From an uncultured Clostridia bacterium (GTDB taxonomy: Bacteria; Bacillota; Clostridia; Christensenellales; UBA1242), in contig CALVZZ010000011.1 in NCBI GenBank assembly GCA_944372715.1, positions 1-24,842 on the forward strand: a DNA stretch of 24,842 nucleotides. The letters run 5' to 3'. Below, one piece after another: positions 15,959 to 23,099 of this stretch. Every line of letters starts with the position of its first letter. Position 1 is the first letter of the stretch. Under the pieces are notes generated by a model, which was given only the letters and a program-made list of their open reading frames with translations, had not been told where the DNA came from and made no database searches. Position numbers and translations under genes: made by a program.

Positions 15959-16657
15959 TTAGTTTTTTGTTAAATAATCTATTACAGAAACAGCATAGAT
16001 GGGAGCAGTTTCACATCTCAATATTCTCTTACCCAAAGACACTATTTTAGCTCCTGCCTCTAAAATCAGTTTACTTTCTTCTTCTGAAAATCCACCTTCC
16101 GAACCTACAATTAATGCAATGTTTTTATGGTTTTTAACATCATCAAAATTACCACCATATGCTTGTTCGTATGCAAAATACGAAATGTCATAATCTTTTA
16201 AGGACTTTAACATTTCCTTAAATGATACACAATCTAAAACTTTTAATGGAATCGTTCTTCCACACTGTTTGCAAGCTTCAATTGCAATTTTTTTGTACCT
16301 ATCTTGTTTATTTTTTGGTTTTGCAATTGTAAAAGAACTTTCAAAAGGTATAATTTTACTAACTCCAAGCTCAGACAATTTTTGTATTAAAAATTCCATC
16401 TTATCCCCCTTTGGAATTCCAACAAAAACTGTAACATTTAAACTTGAATCCTTATCACTATTTTTTATTTCTAGAACCTTTGCATTTGCATAGTTATTTT
16501 CAATTTTGTCCACTTCACATAAATATTCTTTTCCATCTCCACAAAAACAAGTAATTTTATCACCTATTTTTCCACGCAAAACCTTTTTAAAATGTTCAAA
16601 TTCATCACCTTTTAAAATGACATTATCTAAAATGCTTTCAATAAAAAATCTTCTCAT
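15959..16657 (-). CDS. rsmE: 16S rRNA (uracil-1498-N3)-methyltransferase RsmE
   Basis: A 232-residue SPOUT-class methyltransferase acting on the 30S decoding region. The N-terminal PUA-like part shows HFKKVLRGKIGD. The knotted SPOUT part shows GDKMEFLIQKLSELGV, ACKQCGRT, IALIVGSEGGFSEEE and the ending SLGKRILRCETAPI, which binds SAM. Length is normal (230-250). No Shine-Dalgarno precedes the ATG. A promoter -10 ends 6 bases upstream, so a leaderless message is predicted. It is co-transcribed with mtaB. Confidence 0.95.
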   Translation of the reverse strand: MRRFFIESILDNVILKGDEFEHFKKVLRGKIGDKITCFCGDGKEYLCEVDKIENNYANAKVLEIKNSDKDSSLNVTVFVGIPKGDKMEFLIQKLSELGVSKIIPFESSFTIAKPKNKQDRYKKIAIEACKQCGRTIPLKVLDCVSFKEMLKSLKDYDISYFAYEQAYGGNFDDVKNHKNIALIVGSEGGFSEEESKLILEAGAKIVSLGKRILRCETAPIYAVSVIDYLTKN

Positions 16658-16663
16658 AAGAGC

Positions 16664-16692
16664 ATTTTACAACAATTAAAAATAAATTACAA
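16664..16692 (-). promoter_or_regulatory. Sigma-A promoter of rsmE-mtaB, predicted leaderless
   Basis: On the minus strand TTGTAA (16692-16687), 17 bp, TAAAAT (16669-16664), with only GCTCTT between the -10 and the ATG at 16657. Confidence 0.55.
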
Positions 16693-16752
16693 GAAAAAAT
16701 AAAATATACACAGTTATATTTACAATAATTAATCACGCAAAAAAGCACAATT

Positions 16753-16770
16753 CCATAAAATGTTTTATGG
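16753..16770 (+). promoter_or_regulatory. Inverted repeat overlapping the Shine-Dalgarno of the ABC operon
   Basis: CCATAAAA and TTTTATGG form a perfect 8-bp repeat around TG. The last two bases are part of the GGGAG ribosome site for the ATG at 16780. It could be a repressor operator or an RNA hairpin that hides the site. No larger riboswitch fold is apparent. Confidence 0.5.
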
Positions 16771-16779
16771 GAGTAATTT

Positions 16780-17562
16780 ATGAACGATGTACTTAAAGTA
16801 AGCAATGTAAACTATATATATCACACTCTTCAAAACGAAATAGAAGCAATAAAAGATATTTCTTTTACCATAAATAAAGGAGAATTTGTTGCAATAGTTG
16901 GACCAAGTGGCTGTGGCAAAACAACAATTTTATCCTTGATAGCTGGTCTTTTAAAACCAACAAAAGGAAGCATAACACTAGACGGGAAAAATGTAGACAC
17001 ATCTAAAATTGGATATATGTTTCAAAAAGATCACTTGTTTGAATGGCGAACCATTTGGCAAAATGTTATTTTGGGTCTTGAAATCAAAAAAGAACAAAAA
17101 AACACTGAAAAAACAAATAATGTTAAATCTCTTTTAGAAAAATATGGGTTGAAAGATTTTATAAAAAACAAACCTAGGGAGCTTTCAGGTGGAATGCGTC
17201 AAAGAGTTGCACTTATCAGGACTCTTGCAACAGATCCAAAAATACTTTTGCTTGACGAACCATTTTCAGCACTTGATTATCAGACAAGATTGAATGTTTG
17301 TGATGATGTTTACAAAATTATTAAAAACGAAAATAAAACAGCACTTCTTGTTACACACGATATATCTGAAGCAATAAGTCTTGCTGATAAAGTTATAATT
17401 TTATCATCAAGACCTTCTTATGTAAAAAAAATTATAAATATAAATCTAAATTCATACGGACTTCCATTCAAAAGACGTGAAGCACCAGAATTTAGAGAAC
17501 TTTTTGATGAAATTTGGAGGGAAATACAATATGAAAAAAAGGAAGAAGGAAGTAAAAATTGA
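16780..17562 (+). CDS. ABC importer ATPase, NitT/TauT/SsuB type
   Basis: A 260-residue ATPase. Motifs are Walker A GPSGCGKTT, Q-loop FQKDHLFEWRTIWQNV, signature LSGGMRQRVALIRTLA, Walker B ILLLDEPFSALD and the H-loop THDISEA. The W-R-T-x-x-x-N Q-loop context is typical of the group importing nitrate, taurine, alkanesulfonates or thiamine precursors. The substrate cannot be read from the sequence and no periplasmic-type binding protein is encoded nearby. GGGAG lies 7 bases before the ATG, inside an inverted repeat. The permease gene overlaps its end by 32 bases. Confidence 0.92.
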   Translation: MNDVLKVSNVNYIYHTLQNEIEAIKDISFTINKGEFVAIVGPSGCGKTTILSLIAGLLKPTKGSITLDGKNVDTSKIGYMFQKDHLFEWRTIWQNVILGLEIKKEQKNTEKTNNVKSLLEKYGLKDFIKNKPRELSGGMRQRVALIRTLATDPKILLLDEPFSALDYQTRLNVCDDVYKIIKNENKTALLVTHDISEAISLADKVIILSSRPSYVKKIININLNSYGLPFKRREAPEFRELFDEIWREIQYEKKEEGSKN

Positions 17563-18346
17563 CTTCTCAATTTCTCACAAACAATATTTAAAAAAAATAA
17601 AAAAAGATAAGATTATCATCTTAACTTCACAGATATTATTATTACTTGCAATAATTGGACTATGGGAATTATTCACTTCGGTTGGTGTTTTAGATCCTTT
17701 CTTTTTTAGCTCCCCTTCTAGAATAGTTAAAACATTAGGTGAATTTATTTCTAGTGGAGAACTGTTAACGCACATTGGAATAACACTTTATGAAACACTT
17801 TTAGGTTTTGTTATTGCAACATTTTTAGGAACAATTTTAGCTATTTTACTTTGGTGGAGTGAAAAACTCAGAAAAATTTTAGATCCTTATATTGTCGTTT
17901 TAAATGCCTTACCCAAAATTGCACTTGGACCTATGATAGTAATTTGGTTTGGAATTGGAACAACATCTATTGTGGTAATGTGCATTATGATTTGTTTAAT
18001 AATTACCACAATTTCTATGCTAAATTCATTTTTGGCTTGCGACAAAGACAAAATACAATTAATGAAATCTTTAGGAGCAAATAAGTTTCAAATTTTGTTT
18101 AAACTAATTCTTCCAAATGCAATAGGAGATTTTATTTCAGTGTTAAAAATCAATGTCGGAATGAGTTGGGTTGGAACAATAATGGGAGAATATCTTTCAA
18201 GTAAAGCTGGACTTGGATATTTAATTGTATATGGTGGTCAAGTGTTCAAACTAGATTTGGTAATGACTGCCACTTTAATTCTTTGTCTGCTTGCTGGGGG
18301 AATGTACTTTATTGTTGCAAGAATTGAAGCTAGATTTAAGAGATGA
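17531..18346 (+). CDS. ABC importer permease, NitT/TauT/SsuC type
   Basis: A 271-residue permease of the binding-protein-dependent family (BPD_transp_1), with about six membrane segments. The EAA loop that contacts the ATPase is SLGANKFQILFKLILPNA, followed by the conserved MGEYLSSKAGLGYLI. The frame is open further upstream to 17477, but GGAGGG at 9 bases before the ATG at 17531 and the family N-terminus decide the start. It partners the ATPase gene it overlaps. No third gene follows; a binding protein must be encoded elsewhere or be absent. Its last 72 bases overlap the convergent YkvI-like gene. Confidence 0.9.
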   Translation: MKKRKKEVKIDFSISHKQYLKKIKKDKIIILTSQILLLLAIIGLWELFTSVGVLDPFFFSSPSRIVKTLGEFISSGELLTHIGITLYETLLGFVIATFLGTILAILLWWSEKLRKILDPYIVVLNALPKIALGPMIVIWFGIGTTSIVVMCIMICLIITTISMLNSFLACDKDKIQLMKSLGANKFQILFKLILPNAIGDFISVLKINVGMSWVGTIMGEYLSSKAGLGYLIVYGGQVFKLDLVMTATLILCLLAGGMYFIVARIEARFKR

Positions 18347-19336
18347 TTTATAGGCAAAAGCCAAACGCAAAATTACCGATATCCCTATTACACCTATAAT
18401 TGGATAAATGTAATCTACAATTTGTTTAAAACCAAGCAAACTTAAAATTTCAACACATATAATTGTAAAAGCAATATTATGTCTTTTTAATGGTAAAGAC
18501 ATACAAGAAGTATACAAACCTGAAAAAAGAGTTGTTAAAATTGCAAGCAAAACCATAATCAAGAAAAACACATTAAACAATTCACCCATTCTGTAAGAAA
18601 GAGCAACAAAAGGCATTGATGCGTCAATTACAGCACTACCATTCTTTATTAAACACACAATGCTTATAAAAATTACAAAGCAAATTATAAAAGAGGATAA
18701 AAAACTTATTGTTTTTATCCTTTTTTCATCTAAACCTTTTCCTGCTTTTATAATTATATAATAAGAAAGCAGTAAATTCCCCATTGCATACAAAATTATT
18801 GAAATTGGAAGTTCATAAGCTTTGCTGGAAGCAGGAATAAAAATAATATCCGTAACAGGATTAAAAGTAGCAAAAACACATAATGTTAAAATTGATAAAA
18901 TTAAAATTGGAACTAAAATAAAATTTAATTTAACTAATCCACTAAACCCAAACTTTAAAACAACAAAACAAATAATTGGCAAAATTATATAAAATACAAC
19001 ACTTGGAATGCTAGTAAAATTATATGATAAAATCTCTATAACACCTGAAAACATTGCAGAAGTAAAAATAATAAATGTTGCAGAGATTAAAATATTCATA
19101 AAAATAGAATTTTTTGTAAAAGAATTAAGTTGCTTTATACTCTCAAATTTTTTATCTTTTCCAATTGAAAGCAACATTTTAAAAACATAATAAAAAATAA
19201 TAAACAATATGGGTAAAAAAAATAAACTATAAACACCAAATTTTGCAAAAAAAGAAGAAATTTCTCTTCCACTTGCAAAACCTGCACCTACAATTGTTCC
19301 GACAATCAAAAAAACAGATGGTAAAACTTTTCTCAT
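18275..19336 (-). CDS. YkvI-family membrane protein (APC-like transporter)
   Basis: A 353-residue protein with about ten hydrophobic segments. The N-terminal motif IVGTIVGAGFASGREI is the hallmark of the YkvI family, which is related to amino-acid permeases and has no assigned substrate. The frame continues upstream to 19486 through a terminator and into groEL, but that extension is not part of the family; the ATG at 19336 gives the normal start. No Shine-Dalgarno is visible; TAAATT lies 5 bases upstream with a weak -35. The C-terminal 24 codons overlap the ABC permease gene on the opposite strand. Confidence 0.85.
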   Translation of the reverse strand: MRKVLPSVFLIVGTIVGAGFASGREISSFFAKFGVYSLFFLPILFIIFYYVFKMLLSIGKDKKFESIKQLNSFTKNSIFMNILISATFIIFTSAMFSGVIEILSYNFTSIPSVVFYIILPIICFVVLKFGFSGLVKLNFILVPILILSILTLCVFATFNPVTDIIFIPASSKAYELPISIILYAMGNLLLSYYIIIKAGKGLDEKRIKTISFLSSFIICFVIFISIVCLIKNGSAVIDASMPFVALSYRMGELFNVFFLIMVLLAILTTLFSGLYTSCMSLPLKRHNIAFTIICVEILSLLGFKQIVDYIYPIIGVIGISVILRLAFAYKSSLKSSFNSCNNKVHSPSKQTKN

Positions 19337-19384
19337 AATGTAATTTATGGTTAATATAATTTTCTTAGAACTTATAAAAAATAA

Positions 19385-19411
19385 AATAAAAAAAGAACCC
19401 ACTTGGGTTCT
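19385..19411 (-). terminator. Intrinsic terminator of groES-groEL
   Basis: The stem AGAACCC/GGGTTCT with an ACTT loop is followed on the minus strand by TTTTTTTATTTTATTTT. It starts about 17 bases after the groEL stop and separates groEL from the YkvI-like gene. Confidence 0.85.
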
Positions 19412-19427
19412 ATTTTTCATAATTTTA

Positions 19428-21047
19428 TTAAAATTGATTAACTTCTGGAAGTGGTTTTTTAGGTTCATCTTCAACATCTGCAACAATACATTCAGTTGTT
19501 AAGAGTACGCTTGCAACACTGCCAGCATTTTCCAAAGCACTTCTTGTTACCTTTGTTGGGTCAATGATACCATTTTCCACCATATCTACATACTTGTTGT
19601 TTAAGGCATCAAATCCAAAGTTTGCATCGTCTATATGCTCATAAATCTTATTTACAACAACTCCCCCATCAACACCAGAATTTTTTGCAATTTGTCTGAT
19701 TGGCTCTTCTATTGCCCTAAGAACAATGCTTGCACCTGTTTTCTCATCTCCACTCAATTTTTCAATATATTTTGAAAGTTTTCCTGATGTTTTTAATAAA
19801 GCAACTCCTCCACCTGGAACAACACCTTCTGCGCTTGCGGCTTTTGTTGCAGCTAATGCATCTTCAATTCTAAGTTTTTTCTCTTGCATTTCAACTTCTG
19901 TTGCAGCTCCAACTTTTATTACAGCAACCCCACCAGAAAGTTTTGCTAAACGCTCTTGTAACTTTTCTTTATCGTAATCACTTGTTACAGTTTCAAGTTG
20001 AGTTTTAATGGACTTAATTCTTTCATTAATATCAGACTTTTCTCCATTTCCATCTACAATTGTAGTATTATCTTTATCAACTTTTACAAACTTAGCATTG
20101 CCTAGCATTGACATATCAATTTGTTTTAAATCTAGGCCTAATTCTTCTGAAATAACTTTTCCACCTGTTACAATTGCAATATCTTCTAACATTGCTTTTC
20201 TTTTATCCCCAAAGGCAGGAGCTTTAACTGCAACACAGGTAAAAGTTCCTCTTAATTTATTTAAAACTAATGTCGCCAATGCTTCACCTTCAATATCATC
20301 AGCAATTATTAGCAACTTTCCACCAATTTTTACAATTTGTTCCAAAATTGGAAGAATATCTTGAATTGCAGAAATCTTTTTATCAGTGATAAGTATGTAA
20401 GGATTTTCAAGTTCAGCAACCATTTTTTCCATATTAGTGCTCATATATGGAGAAAGATATCCTCTGTCAAACTGCAAGCCTTCCACAACATTGAGTTCTG
20501 TTTTCATTGTTTTAGCTTCTTCAACGGTGATTACGCCATCAGTTCCAACCTTTTCCATTGCTTTTGAAATTAATTCCCCAATTTCTTCATCACCAGCAGA
20601 TATGCTTGCAACTTGTGCAATTTCTTTTGAAGTGCAAACTTGTTTTGATATATGTTTTAACTCATCAACAACAACTTGAATAGCTTTTTGAATCCCCTTT
20701 TTTAAAATTATTGGATTAGCACCTGCTGTAAAATTCTTTAAACCCTCCCTAATTATTGCCTGTGCAAGAACGCACGCAGTTGTTGTACCATCTCCTGCAA
20801 CATCATTTGTTTTAACACTAACTTCTTTGATAAGTTGTGCCCCCATATTTTCAAATGGATCTTTTAAATCAATTTCCCTTGCAATTGTAACACCATCATT
20901 TGTAATTAATGGAGTTCCAAACTTTTTATCTAAAACAACATTTCTACCCTTTGGTCCTAGTGTTATTTTTACTGTATCAGCTAACACATTTACACCTTTT
21001 TCAAGTAACTTTCTAGCATCTTCACCATATTTAATTTTTTTACTCAT
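19428..21047 (-). CDS. groEL: Chaperonin GroEL (60 kDa)
   Basis: A 539-residue type I chaperonin that folds proteins in an ATP-driven double ring with GroES. The N-terminal KKIKYGEDARKLLEKGV, the ATP-binding TLGPKGRNVV and NDGVTIA, DVAGDGTTTACVL, and the late GVVPGGGVALL and NSGVDGGVVV are all conserved. The protein ends in VEDEPKKPLPEVNQF and lacks the usual GGM-repeat tail. AAAGGTGA precedes the ATG. It follows groES by 19 bases and ends with a strong terminator. Confidence 0.98.
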   Translation of the reverse strand: MSKKIKYGEDARKLLEKGVNVLADTVKITLGPKGRNVVLDKKFGTPLITNDGVTIAREIDLKDPFENMGAQLIKEVSVKTNDVAGDGTTTACVLAQAIIREGLKNFTAGANPIILKKGIQKAIQVVVDELKHISKQVCTSKEIAQVASISAGDEEIGELISKAMEKVGTDGVITVEEAKTMKTELNVVEGLQFDRGYLSPYMSTNMEKMVAELENPYILITDKKISAIQDILPILEQIVKIGGKLLIIADDIEGEALATLVLNKLRGTFTCVAVKAPAFGDKRKAMLEDIAIVTGGKVISEELGLDLKQIDMSMLGNAKFVKVDKDNTTIVDGNGEKSDINERIKSIKTQLETVTSDYDKEKLQERLAKLSGGVAVIKVGAATEVEMQEKKLRIEDALAATKAASAEGVVPGGGVALLKTSGKLSKYIEKLSGDEKTGASIVLRAIEEPIRQIAKNSGVDGGVVVNKIYEHIDDANFGFDALNNKYVDMVENGIIDPTKVTRSALENAGSVASVLLTTECIVADVEDEPKKPLPEVNQF

Positions 21048-21066
21048 TTTTCACCTTTTAAACCTT

Positions 21067-21351
21067 TTATTCAATAACGGCAAGAACATCAGATTGTCTT
21101 ATAACAATCAATTCTTCTCCTTCAAATTTTAGTTCAGTTCCAGCATATTTGGAATATAAAATTTTATCATTTGGTTTTACAAGCATTTTAACTTCTTTAC
21201 CATCTACTATTCCACCTTCACCAACACTTATTACTGTTGCAAGTTGACTTTTTTCCTGAGCAACAGCAGGAAGCATTATTCCTCCATCGGTTTTAGATTC
21301 AGTTTTTAATGGTTTTATTACAATACGATCAAAAAGTGGTCTTAATTTCAT
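21067..21351 (-). CDS. groES: Co-chaperonin GroES (10 kDa)
   Basis: A 94-residue lid of the GroEL chamber. The family start KLRPLFDRIVIKPL, the mobile loop region KTESKTDGGIMLP and the ending IRQSDVLAVIE are clear. The open frame extends to 21432, but AGGAGG lies 5 bases before the ATG at 21351, which matches the family start. No CIRCE operator (TTAGCACTC, 9 bases, GAGTGCTAA) is found upstream, so HrcA control as usually known is not supported; the leader instead carries repeated GGAG/CTCC elements. Confidence 0.97.
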   Translation of the reverse strand: MKLRPLFDRIVIKPLKTESKTDGGIMLPAVAQEKSQLATVISVGEGGIVDGKEVKMLVKPNDKILYSKYAGTELKFEGEELIVIRQSDVLAVIE

Positions 21352-21356
21352 AAACT

Positions 21357-21422
21357 CCTCCTTTTTAAGAATACTTTTTGCTCCTTTTTCATAGCAATAT
21401 AATTGATAGCACAAAAAGGAGG
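21357..21422 (-). promoter_or_regulatory. groES leader with anti-Shine-Dalgarno element and decoy site
   Basis: In the groES message CCTCCTTTTT (21422-21413) comes first, then AAAAAGGAG (21389-21381), then the true site AAAAAGGAGG (21366-21357). The first element can pair over 9 bases with the nearer copy or over 10 bases with the true Shine-Dalgarno. This is direct complementarity; a regulatory role such as a thermosensor is inference. Confidence 0.5.
21398..21403 (+). promoter_or_regulatory. Candidate -10 box for the SPOR-like gene
   Basis: A perfect TATAAT on the plus strand between the divergent groES and SPOR-like genes. No good -35 is seen 16-18 bases upstream. A start near 21410 would give a leader of about 29 bases. 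Confidence 0.35.
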
Positions 21423-21435
21423 AAAATAGCAAGCG

Positions 21436-21463
21436 AGTATGACAAAAATTAAAAAAAAGACAA
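21436..21463 (-). promoter_or_regulatory. Candidate promoter of groES-groEL
   Basis: On the minus strand TTGTCT (21463-21458), 16 bp, CATACT (21441-21436), each matching four of six consensus positions. It would start transcription near 21429, just before the CCTCCTTTTT element, and it overlaps the start of the divergent gene. Confidence 0.35.
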
Positions 21464-22221
21464 AATCAGGCAGATTGTTTGCTCTTATTGTCAGCATTAT
21501 TTGTTTTGCATTATGTATTTCCCTTGCCGACCTTTTTTCCACTGCAATTATGGCTGGAAATTTTAGTGGAATATTTTCATCTTCATCTAAAATTACATCT
21601 TACAATATTTATGCAATATCCACTAGTCAAAGTTCCATTTTAGTTTCAGCTGAAGAAAGTGCGAGTTCAATTAAAAGTCAAAATGGAGCTGGATACATAT
21701 ACAATGAAAATTCTGTTTACTATGTTCTTGCAAGTGCATATGAAAAAGAAAACGATGCCGAACTTGTAAAATCAAATCTAGAAGAATCTGGACTATCACC
21801 CTTTATAATCACAATAAGTATCCCAGAAATTTCTATAACAAGTAATTTAACATCAATTGAAAAGAATGCATTAATTTCTGCAATAAACATTTTTAAAATT
21901 GCATATCAAGAACTATATGACATTTCTGTTAGTTTGGATACAAGTTTAAAAAATGAAACAGAATGCAAATTAAGTTTAAATGATTTATCTTCTAAAATTA
22001 ACAAAATTAAAACTTCATTTGAAGCTTCTTTCAATTCCAAACTTACAAATGATATTTTAAACATAAAACTAAAACTTGAAAGTTTAAACAATCTTATTAC
22101 ACAACTTATTGAATATACATCAACAAATAGCATATCATTTTCATCAAAAATTAAATACAATTACATTGAATGTTTAATTCTAAATAAAAATTTGTGCAAC
22201 GATATTAAAAATCAAATTTAG
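21439..22221 (+). CDS. Membrane-anchored protein with SPOR-like domain
   Basis: A 260-residue protein. A basic N-terminus (KIKKKTKSGR) and a hydrophobic segment (about 13-35) form a signal anchor. Residues about 80-125 (GAGYIYNENSVYYVLASAY, then ENDAELVKSNLEESGL) match the pattern of SPOR domains, which bind denuded peptidoglycan at division or spore septa. The remainder (about 130-260) is helical and unrecognised. A role in the envelope during division or sporulation is inferred. AGGAGG lies 16 bases before the ATG, which is unusually far, and no other start codon suits it better. It is divergent from groES, and its end overlaps murI by 17 bases. Confidence 0.7.
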   Translation: MTKIKKKTKSGRLFALIVSIICFALCISLADLFSTAIMAGNFSGIFSSSSKITSYNIYAISTSQSSILVSAEESASSIKSQNGAGYIYNENSVYYVLASAYEKENDAELVKSNLEESGLSPFIITISIPEISITSNLTSIEKNALISAINIFKIAYQELYDISVSLDTSLKNETECKLSLNDLSSKINKIKTSFEASFNSKLTNDILNIKLKLESLNNLITQLIEYTSTNSISFSSKIKYNYIECLILNKNLCNDIKNQI

Positions 22222-22846
22222 ATTTTTCATATATAAATTTAACTCTATTTGCCACCCCTAAGGAATTATCAAAAAGTTCAATATTTTCACCTAAAATTAA
22301 TTTCAAATTATTCTTTAAATATAAGTAGTGTGTACACCCAAGTACCACTGCTTTAATATTTTTATATTTTTTTTTACAAAAATACCTATATAAAATTGGA
22401 TTAATTATATCTAAATTGTCAATATTATCATCAATTATTTTTGGTAAATTTTTTATTTGTATTTTTTTTATATTTTTATAATATTTATTTGTATTTTTTG
22501 TTGCAAACAACAATATTTCATTTTTTTTATATTTTTTTAAAGCAGGTTTTATTGCAGGTTCAGTACCTATAAAATAAATATCTTTATATTTTTCTCGTAA
22601 ATGTTTTATTGCAACTGTTGTTAAAGTATTGCAAGCTAAAACAATAATTTTGGGATTATATAAATTTATTATATTTTTGACCAATAAATCAGCAATTTTT
22701 AATAGTTTTCTTTTAGACTTATTCCCATAAGGAGAGTTTTGACTATCAGCCACATATATAAAATTTATATCGGGTAAAATTTTTTTACATTCATTTAGAA
22801 TGTTTAATCCCCCCAAACCACTATCAACAACAACTATATTTTTCAT
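22205..22846 (-). CDS. murI: Glutamate racemase MurI, short form
   Basis: This enzyme makes D-glutamate for peptidoglycan. The start VVVDSGLGGLNIL, the substrate motif DSQNSPYGNKS, the first catalytic Cys in VLACNTLTT and the second in VVLGCTHYLYL are all present, so it should be active. At 213 residues it is 40-50 shorter than usual: the stretch between FATKNTNKYY and VVLGCTHY is reduced and the C-terminus is trimmed. It is more A/T-rich than its neighbours, with Lys/Ile/Asn-heavy composition. No Shine-Dalgarno is visible; a TATATA box ends 6 bases before the ATG, with a weak -35. Aspartate/glutamate racemase relatives are a remote alternative. Confidence 0.88.
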   Translation of the reverse strand: MKNIVVVDSGLGGLNILNECKKILPDINFIYVADSQNSPYGNKSKRKLLKIADLLVKNIINLYNPKIIVLACNTLTTVAIKHLREKYKDIYFIGTEPAIKPALKKYKKNEILLFATKNTNKYYKNIKKIQIKNLPKIIDDNIDNLDIINPILYRYFCKKKYKNIKAVVLGCTHYLYLKNNLKLILGENIELFDNSLGVANRVKFIYEKSKFDF

Positions 22847-22910
22847 AACAAATATATATGAAATTACACAAATTTTAGTTATATTTATCTTTACATATTA
22901 ATAAATATTC

Positions 22911-22939
22911 TTGAAATCTAAATAAAATGGTATTATAAT
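22911..22939 (+). promoter_or_regulatory. Sigma-A promoter of the small ORF and radical SAM gene
   Basis: TTGAAA (22911-22916), exactly 17 bp, perfect TATAAT (22934-22939). This is the best promoter in the window. Seven bases separate the -10 from the ATG at 22947, so transcription should begin at or beside the start codon. Confidence 0.75.
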
Positions 22940-22946
22940 GTTTTGT

Positions 22947-23099
22947 ATGAAGATGAACAAGTTTGAATTATTAAAATTAGCAGAGCTTCAAGATAGTGAA
23001 GCTTTTTACGAACAAGATTTTGAAGAGAACAAGGATACTTATGCTGATTTTTATGATGATGTGAAACAACCTAGCAAATATATAAAGGAAGATTGGTAA
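22947..23099 (+). CDS. Small acidic protein of 50 residues
   Basis: A short open frame starting ATG AAG ATG (22947, or 22953 for the second ATG) and ending in TAA at 23097-23099, directly followed by the ATG of the radical SAM gene with no gap. It has no Cys, is rich in Asp, Glu, Tyr and Phe (EAFYEQDFEE, ADFYDDV) and ends KYIKEDW. I do not recognise it. Support for its reality: a near-perfect promoter positioned for it, clean coupling to the next gene, and a Shine-Dalgarno for that gene inside its last codons. It could be a partner or substrate of the radical SAM enzyme, or just a translated leader. Confidence 0.6.
   Translation: MKMNKFELLKLAELQDSEAFYEQDFEENKDTYADFYDDVKQPSKYIKEDW

Noticed and set aside
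19337..19486. N-terminal extension of the YkvI-like protein
   Set aside because: It crosses the groEL terminator and the groEL end, and the family motif begins right after the ATG at 19336.
20008..20364. 118-codon plus-strand open frame opposite groEL
   Set aside because: It is the antisense shadow of a conserved gene, with no ribosome site or promoter and a Ser/Phe-rich composition typical of such shadows.
21352..21440. CIRCE operator before groES
   Set aside because: I looked for TTAGCACTC and GAGTGCTAA in the divergent region and found only GCTAT/ATAGC fragments that do not form the element.
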